Below are positions 58,758-64,000 of a stretch of 64,000 nt of DNA, in pieces. How positions within the stretch are numbered: position 1 is the first letter of the stretch; each line of letters begins with the position of its first letter. The notes under the pieces were generated by a model that did no database searches, was not told where the DNA came from, and was given only the letters and a program-made list of their open reading frames with translations. A program made the position numbers and the translations under genes. Source of the DNA: Halorussus rarus (GTDB lineage: Archaea; Halobacteriota; Halobacteria; Halobacteriales; Haladaptataceae); contig NZ_QPMJ01000002.1 in assembly GCF_003369835.1 (NCBI RefSeq), positions 1,116,001-1,180,000 of the forward strand, in the 5' to 3' direction.

Positions 58758-60248
58758 ATGCACGACACCTCCCGGCGGTGGCTGGCCGCCGCGCTGGCGC
58801 TGGCGTGTTGCCTCTCGATGGCGACGCCGCTGGTCGCCGCGTCGAACGGGACGAACGCGAGTGGAACCGCACAGAACGCGACCGACGCAGGAGCCGCCCA
58901 GAACGCGACTCCGAACCCCTGCGCGGGGACGATAACCGCACCCGCGAACGGGACGACGGTCATCAGCGTCCAGGGGTTCCGGTTCGGCGAGCAGGGCGGC
59001 AAGCGCCCCGCGAAACTCGTCGGGGTCGGCCCGCGCGGCCAGGTCGAGTGGGTCCACCAGAACGGCGAGCGGTACGACGTGGTGTGGGGCTACGACGTCG
59101 ACCCGATGGACAACGGGAACCTCTTCATCACCGCCACGGTGAAGGGCCACCAGACGCTCGTCTACGAGTTCGACCCCGAGACCCAGGAGCGCGTCTGGTC
59201 GAAGACCTTCGACGAGGCCGACACCCACGACGCCGACCTCATCAACAACGGCACGGAGATTCTGGTCGCGAACATGCGCAACTACAACGAGTCGGCCGAC
59301 CGCAACGACGACCGCCTCTTCGTCTACAACCGGACGACCGACGAAATCACGTGGGAGTGGCGGTTCGCCGACCACTACGACCCCGGGAACCTCGAGGAGA
59401 ACTACACCGACGACTGGACCCACGTCAACGACGTCGACAAGATCGGCGAGGGGCTCTACCTGGCGTCGCCTCGCAACTTCGACCAGGCCGTCGTGGTGAA
59501 CCGCTCGACGAACGAGATCGTCATGAAGCTCGGCGAGGACGGGAAGACGGACATCCTCAACGAGCAGCACAACCCCGACTACCTCGAGAGCGAGAACGGC
59601 ACGCCCACCCTGCTGGTCGGCGACAGCGAGAACGACCGCATCGTCGAGTACGCGAACCCCGACGGCGACCTCACGGACGGCACTGGCTGGAACCGGACCT
59701 GGACGCTGACCGGCGACCTCGCGTGGCCGCGGGACGCAGACCGCCTCCCGAGCGGCAACACCCTGGTCTCCGACTCCAGCAACCACCGCGTGCTGGAGGT
59801 CACGCCCGAGGGCGAGGTCGTCTGGGAGTTCTACGCGCCGTGGCTGGTGTACGACGCGGCCCGGCTCCCGGCGGGCGAACACGGCGGCCCGACCATGACC
59901 GACCTGAACGCCACCGGGACCCACGAGGTCCACGGTGACGCCGACATCCACCAGAACGCGACGCGGCTGGAGGCGTGCCACGAGCTGCTGGCGAACGTGA
60001 GCGGACTGGCCGACGGCGGAGCGACGGCCGGCGAGACGACCGACGGAGCGAGCGCCGGGGAGACGACAGAGCGCGCGATGGAGGACGGGACCACCGAGAG
60101 CGATGCCGGCGAGACGGACGACGAGCAGGCCGAGCCGGCGGGCGCCCACACCGAAGTGCCCGGCTTCGGTCCCCTCGAGGGCGTCGCGGGACTGCTCGGA
60201 TCCCTCGCGCTGCTGTTCGTCGGAATCGGAGTCTCGCGGCGTCGATAG
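58758..60248 (+). CDS. Arylsulfotransferase-like surface protein with PGF-CTERM-like tail
   Basis: 496 residues. A secretion signal (WLAAALALACCLSMATPLVA), a Thr/Asn-rich stretch, then propeller repeats of the ASST type (YDVVWGYDVDPMDNGNLFIT; TDDWTHVNDVDKIGEGLYLA; LAWPRDADRLPSGNTLVSDS). The C-terminus is Thr/Glu-rich followed by EVPGFGPLEGVAGLL, a hydrophobic helix and arginines, i.e. an archaeosortase-processed PGF-CTERM-like tail. Probably anchored to the cell surface. Paralogue of the partial gene at the window start. ATG at 58758. Confidence 0.85.
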   Translation: MHDTSRRWLAAALALACCLSMATPLVAASNGTNASGTAQNATDAGAAQNATPNPCAGTITAPANGTTVISVQGFRFGEQGGKRPAKLVGVGPRGQVEWVHQNGERYDVVWGYDVDPMDNGNLFITATVKGHQTLVYEFDPETQERVWSKTFDEADTHDADLINNGTEILVANMRNYNESADRNDDRLFVYNRTTDEITWEWRFADHYDPGNLEENYTDDWTHVNDVDKIGEGLYLASPRNFDQAVVVNRSTNEIVMKLGEDGKTDILNEQHNPDYLESENGTPTLLVGDSENDRIVEYANPDGDLTDGTGWNRTWTLTGDLAWPRDADRLPSGNTLVSDSSNHRVLEVTPEGEVVWEFYAPWLVYDAARLPAGEHGGPTMTDLNATGTHEVHGDADIHQNATRLEACHELLANVSGLADGGATAGETTDGASAGETTERAMEDGTTESDAGETDDEQAEPAGAHTEVPGFGPLEGVAGLLGSLALLFVGIGVSRRR

Positions 60249-60269
60249 CCCGCTCGACGGACTCCTTCT

Positions 60270-61094
60270 TCAGAGCCGGTACTGTTCGCCGTCGAGCGCC
60301 AGCGGTTCCTCGAACGCCTCTTCGGCGGGATAGAAGTGCGAGACGTGGACGAGCCGGGTCTCGTCGGCGTCGAGGTCGTCGGCCAGCGCCAGCGCTCCCT
60401 CGCGGGTCATGTGCTTGGTGCCGAACGTCCGGGCGACGCCGTCCGGACCGTGGTGGTCGCCCCCGACGGGGTGGTGCTCGCAGAGGTGGGCGGGGACGAT
60501 GCCGTCGGCCAGCAGCAGGTCGGGGTCGGAAAGCGCCTCGCGGCTCGCCTCGGGAATCGCGTAGCTGGTGTCGCCGGTCAGAGAGAGCTTCGCGCCGGTC
60601 TCGGGGTCCTCGACGACGACGCCGTAGCAGACCAGCGGCGGGTGCTCGACCGGCACCAGCGTCACGTCGAGCCCGCAGACCGAGAAGGGTTCGAGCGGCG
60701 GGTGGTCGCTGACGGTCACCCGGTCGAGGTAGTCGTACTTCGAGCGGATCGTGCCCGCGACGCTCTCGTCGGTGATCGGGTCGACCTCGTCGGCGGCGTG
60801 GACCGGCAGGTCGTCGAACAGCCGGTACGCATTTCCTAGGCCGTCGAGGTGGTCGAAATGTATATGGGTGATTATCGCCTCGTCGGGGAGGCCCACGTGC
60901 CGGGTCAGAAACTGGTGGCGGAAGTCGGGGCTGGCGTCGATCAGGAGCGACCCGCCGGTGCGCTCGTTCCGGACGTGGACCGAGAACCGCGAGCGCTCGA
61001 CGCCCCGTTCCCTGGCTTCTTCGCAGGTGTCGCAGTCGCAGTCCGGCGTGGGCGTCCCGGTCGTGTCGCCGGTGCCGAGGAGGGTGACCTGCAT
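60270..61094 (-). CDS. Metallo-beta-lactamase fold hydrolase (PhnP-like)
   Basis: 274 residues. Zinc ligands: ITHIHFDHLDGLGNAY (HxHxDH), HPPLVCYGVVV, LSLTGDTSYAIPEA (Asp), and late histidines (VHVSHFYPA). The N-terminal CDCDTCEEARERGVERSRFS loop with clustered cysteines is a PhnP-type zinc site. Family members hydrolyse cyclic phosphodiesters. ATG at 61094. Convergent with the propeller gene, 21 nt apart. Confidence 0.85.
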   Translation of the reverse strand: MQVTLLGTGDTTGTPTPDCDCDTCEEARERGVERSRFSVHVRNERTGGSLLIDASPDFRHQFLTRHVGLPDEAIITHIHFDHLDGLGNAYRLFDDLPVHAADEVDPITDESVAGTIRSKYDYLDRVTVSDHPPLEPFSVCGLDVTLVPVEHPPLVCYGVVVEDPETGAKLSLTGDTSYAIPEASREALSDPDLLLADGIVPAHLCEHHPVGGDHHGPDGVARTFGTKHMTREGALALADDLDADETRLVHVSHFYPAEEAFEEPLALDGEQYRL

Positions 61095-61238
61095 CTGGTT
61101 CCGGGTAGTCGCTTCGGGTACAAAGCTTTCCGGGACGCGCCCGCGAACGGGCGGCCGACGCGGGTCAGGCGTCGCCACTGTGACGCTCGCGTCGGCCCGC
61201 AGTCACATTTGGATGGAGCGCGAACCACCGATGGTTCC

Positions 61239-61538
61239 ATGAGCACGCCTGAGCAGAACCTCGAGACCGCGATGGACGGGTCCAGCGACGACGAGGCCCG
61301 CGAGCGAGCGATAGACGAACTCGAGACCGCCAACGAGTGCGACGCGCTCGCGGACCTGGCCCGGTCGGCCGACCTGGCCGAGCGGTATCGCGAGCGGGCG
61401 CTGGAAAAGCTGGCGACCCCGCAGTGCGATTCGAAGCTGGCGGAACTCGTCGACGGCGGGGAGCTGCCGGGGTCGCTGCGCGAGCGCGCCGAGTCGCTGC
61501 TCGAAGAGACGCCCGAGGACGCCGGGGCGGGTCCGTAG
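61239..61538 (+). CDS. Small all-helical haloarchaeal protein
   Basis: 99 residues, wholly helical, with two hydrophilic repeats: ECDALADLARSADLAERYRE and QCDSKLAELVDGGELPGSLR each followed by RAxExL. HEAT-repeat-like pattern, so protein-binding is possible; not recognised otherwise. ATG at 61239. Confidence 0.7.
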   Translation: MSTPEQNLETAMDGSSDDEARERAIDELETANECDALADLARSADLAERYRERALEKLATPQCDSKLAELVDGGELPGSLRERAESLLEETPEDAGAGP

Positions 61539-61580
61539 AGCGCGAGCGGAGAGGCGGACGCAGGCGCGGTCGGACCGCGG

Positions 61581-62975
61581 TCAGTGGTCGTGGTCGTGGC
61601 TGTGCCCGCCGTCGGCGCTCGCGCCGCCCGAGCCCGAGATGTCGCCGCCGGCGACCAGCGCGTCGTGGTCGCCCTCGATCATGTCGAGGTCCTTGAGGTT
61701 GTCCCGCTCCTCGAAGTCCTGGACGGCGTCGACGAAGTCCTCCTGGGTCAGCGCGGTCCGCTCCTCGGTCAGCGCGTCGAGCACCGCCTCGCGCAGCACC
61801 ATCCGGAGGTCGCTGCCGGTCAGCCCCTCGGTCTCCTCGGCGAGCTCGTCGGGGTCGAAGTCGACGATCTCCATCGGCCGGGTGATGAGCCGGAGGATGT
61901 CCGAGCGCATCTGGCGGTCGGGCTTCGGGAAGTTGACGATCTCGTCGAAGCGCCGCCAGGCCGCGGCGTCGAGCTGGTCGGGGTGGTTGGTCGCGCCGAT
62001 GAGCAGCACGTCGTCCTGGATGAGGCTGATGTTGTCGATGGACTTGAGCAGGGTGTTGACCGCGCGCTTGATGGCGGCGTGCTCGTCGCTCGCGCGGGTC
62101 TTGGCCACGAAGTCGAACTCGTCCATGAACAGGATGCACGGCGAGAGCCGCTTGGCCACCTCGAACACCTTCTCGACGTTCTTGGCGGTCTCGCCGAGGT
62201 ACTGGCTGGTGATCATCGACAGCTTGACCTCCACGAACGGGAGGTCGAGATCGTAGGCCAGCGCCCGGGCGGTCGAGGTCTTCCCGGTGCCCGGCGGGCC
62301 GACGAACAGCAGCTTGCCGATCTCCCGCAGGCCGATCTCCGCGAGGTACTCGCGGTGCTCGATCGCCTTGACGATCTTGTGTATCTCGGCCTCCTGGTCC
62401 TGGGTCAGTACCAGGTCGTCGAGCGTGGTCTCGATCTCCTCGGGCGCCCGGATGTCCACGAGGTCGAGCATCTCCTCCTCCTCCTCGTCGGCGAAGTACT
62501 GGGCGAGCAGCCCGTCGATCCACGCCCGGTCGGCCTGCACCGGTCGGTTGGCGTCGCGGGCCGCCTCGTAGTCGGCGCCCTCGACCTCGTCCTCGAAGGC
62601 GTCGGCCAGCACCGGGTTGTGGAGCACCCGGTCCTCGCCGCGCTGGAGGAACCACTCCTCGGCCATGTCGGGCTGGGTGAGCTCGAGCGACCCCGAGAAC
62701 TCGTCGCGGTCGGTGAACATCAGCTCGGAGATGGCGCTCCAGGGGTTCTCGACCCCGGTCGCCCGGCGCGCGTTCTCGATCGTCGGGCGGATGGGGCGCT
62801 CGATGCCCAGCGGCGAGTCGTCGCCGCCGGACCGGTCGGTCGCATCGGTCGCGCCGTCGGGCCAGAACACCTGCCGGTAGCGCGGGGGAAGGTCGTTCTC
62901 GTCAAGCGCTCGGTTGTCGTTGTAGCGGCTCGCGGTGAGCAGAAATTCGACGACGTCCAGTGCCGCGTCGCTCAT
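61581..62975 (-). CDS. AAA+ ATPase
   Basis: 464 residues. The AAA domain spans about 180-400: Walker A LLFVGPPGTGKTSTARAL, Walker B CILFMDEFDFV, sensor 1 LLIGATNHPDQLD, arginine finger region WRRFDEIVNFPKPD, C-terminal LTGSDLRMVLREAVLDALTE. The N-terminal 180 residues are unknown. The C-terminus is Gly/Ser-rich and ends in a short His-Asp tail (HSHDHDH), perhaps metal-binding. ATG at 62975, substrate unknown. Confidence 0.85.
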   Translation of the reverse strand: MSDAALDVVEFLLTASRYNDNRALDENDLPPRYRQVFWPDGATDATDRSGGDDSPLGIERPIRPTIENARRATGVENPWSAISELMFTDRDEFSGSLELTQPDMAEEWFLQRGEDRVLHNPVLADAFEDEVEGADYEAARDANRPVQADRAWIDGLLAQYFADEEEEEMLDLVDIRAPEEIETTLDDLVLTQDQEAEIHKIVKAIEHREYLAEIGLREIGKLLFVGPPGTGKTSTARALAYDLDLPFVEVKLSMITSQYLGETAKNVEKVFEVAKRLSPCILFMDEFDFVAKTRASDEHAAIKRAVNTLLKSIDNISLIQDDVLLIGATNHPDQLDAAAWRRFDEIVNFPKPDRQMRSDILRLITRPMEIVDFDPDELAEETEGLTGSDLRMVLREAVLDALTEERTALTQEDFVDAVQDFEERDNLKDLDMIEGDHDALVAGGDISGSGGASADGGHSHDHDH

Positions 62976-63047
62976 TCCCGGGAGTTTTGACGCCAAAGGT
63001 GCTTAAGCGCGTCGAAGCCGCCCCGGTCCGGGCGGGAGAGCAGTCGA

Positions 63048-64000
63048 TCACGTCGCGGTCGCGTTGCCGTCCACCGCGGTCTCGTCGACGTAGATGACCG
63101 TGCTGCTGATGACGCAGCCGCTGTCGTGGAGGTACCGCTGGACCTCGTAGCGGTGGTAGCCCGACATGTACTGGTCGATGTCGGCGGCGCTGTCGTACTC
63201 CTTCGCGCAGGAGTCGGCGTCGCCGAGCGCGATGACGACCGGGGGCTTGTCGCCCTCGAGCAGTGAGGCCCGCTTCACGCTGTCGGTCTCGGCGCCGTAC
63301 AGCTCCATGTACCACGCGAACGGTAGCCGGGCGAACCAGCCGTCGCCCGCCGGCGGTGCGGCGTGCGAGTCGGGGTTCGGCGCGTGGAGGTTGTCGCCGT
63401 CGAAGCCCGGGTCGTCGCCGTAGTACATCACGTCGATGCCCTCGTTCGACTGCGCGACATCCCGGATCTGGTCGAGGACGGGCTTCATCTCGCTGGAGGA
63501 CTGGGCGTACTGGACCAGTTCGTTGTCCGGGCTCTGGGAGTCGAGGTACGACGTGCTGACCGCGGTGGCGCCGACCTGTCCGGCGACGAGCAGCAGGACC
63601 AGCGCGGCCGCGGTCGCCGCGACAGCGTCGCCGTCCGCCACGCTCTCGAGGCCGAGGCGGGCGATGAGCGCGAGGCCGACCGCGGCCGGGACGACCAGCG
63701 GGACGATCATGTGGATGGTCTCCCACGGGAAGGGGTTGTCCACGATGACCGGGTAGCCGAGCACGCTGGCGAAGCCCCAGTAGGCGCCGAACGACACGAC
63801 GTCCCGGGGCAGGTCGTCGGCGTACCGGTCGACCACGAAGCCGATGACGGCGAGCGCGACCAGCGCGATGGCGCCCGCCCCCAGGATCACCATCAGCGGT
63901 TTGAACGCCGAGAGGTACGACCCCTCGTTGCCGGCGCCCCACTGGCCGACGAACGCGTTCCACGACCCGAAGATGGCCTCGTCGACGACGGCCGGCAGCA
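63048..64000 (-). CDS. Agl23-like (TIGR03663 family) membrane protein, 5' end outside window
   Basis: The frame stays open to base 64000, so only the C-terminal 317 residues are present. Two to three helices (IALVALAVIGFVVDRY, MIVPLVVPAAVGLALIA, AALVLLLVAGQVGATA) precede a soluble domain (YAQSSSEMKPVLDQIRDVAQ, YGDDPGFDGDNL, GYHRYEVQRYLHDSGCVISS). This matches the flippase-associated family Agl23/TIGR03663 in the N-glycosylation region of haloarchaea, as I recall it. Confidence 0.72.
   Translation of the reverse strand, partial: LPAVVDEAIFGSWNAFVGQWGAGNEGSYLSAFKPLMVILGAGAIALVALAVIGFVVDRYADDLPRDVVSFGAYWGFASVLGYPVIVDNPFPWETIHMIVPLVVPAAVGLALIARLGLESVADGDAVAATAAALVLLLVAGQVGATAVSTSYLDSQSPDNELVQYAQSSSEMKPVLDQIRDVAQSNEGIDVMYYGDDPGFDGDNLHAPNPDSHAAPPAGDGWFARLPFAWYMELYGAETDSVKRASLLEGDKPPVVIALGDADSCAKEYDSAADIDQYMSGYHRYEVQRYLHDSGCVISSTVIYVDETAVDGNATAT

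Overview
The window is chromosomal DNA of an extremely halophilic archaeon (class Halobacteria). This rests on very high GC content, strongly acidic predicted proteins, Tat-type lipoprotein signals on redox proteins, halocyanin, a rod-determining factor RdfA, bacterio-opsin-activator-type (Bat/HTH-10) regulation, a PGF-CTERM-like cell-surface tail, a class I LysRS, many GTG starts and leaderless promoters. The genus cannot be fixed from the sequence. There is no provirus, transposase or CRISPR array, and one tRNA gene (Thr, anticodon GGT).

Layout. 0-9 kb is mostly housekeeping: a truncated arylsulfotransferase-like propeller, a PQQ-type sugar dehydrogenase, a MobB-MoaE molybdopterin synthase, pyrH-lysS (start/stop overlap) and a PDZ-containing site-2 protease. 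9-10.5 kb is a lower-GC patch with two small membrane proteins and a PadR regulator. 10.6-17.7 kb carries the PitA-like chlorite-dismutase/ABM protein, an acyltransferase, an AEC transporter, an enoyl-CoA hydratase, the tRNA, a double UspA and a TetR regulator.

17.9-36.4 kb is a denitrification and heme cluster: copper nitrite reductase nirK, quinol-type norB, a NorB/NnrS-like membrane protein, halocyanin, three DUF2249 proteins, two cupins, a NirJ/AhbD-like radical SAM protein, a stand-alone GluTR-dimerisation-like protein, a HemY-type oxidase, a Bat-type regulator, UspAs and DoxX. It is tied together by nine copies of a 12-bp palindrome CGAAC-N2-GTTCG. Several copies end exactly 39 nt before a start codon. 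A second element, TTYYC-N9-GAAYC, sits just upstream of the TATA box of norB, halocyanin, one uspA and doxX. Together these look like a two-input regulon for anaerobic respiration, and they are the main discovery here.

36.5-53 kb is mixed: a creatininase, a REC-only response regulator, a TrkA-like protein, a DapA-family aldolase, an ATP-grasp ligase, a tungstate/molybdate ABC transporter (three genes), a four-domain LEA/WHy protein, RdfA, xylose dehydrogenase and a PIN-like two-gene module. Two copies of a structured intergenic element lie at 41.1 and 52.8 kb.

53-64 kb holds a DUF5787 protein, an aldehyde ferredoxin oxidoreductase homologue lacking its iron-sulfur cysteines, a UspA fusion, mobA, yqeC, a PGF-CTERM arylsulfotransferase, a PhnP-like hydrolase, an AAA ATPase and the end of an Agl23-like protein. 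MoaE, the Wtp/Mod transporter, MobA, YqeC and the AOR homologue form a molybdenum/tungsten theme scattered over the window.
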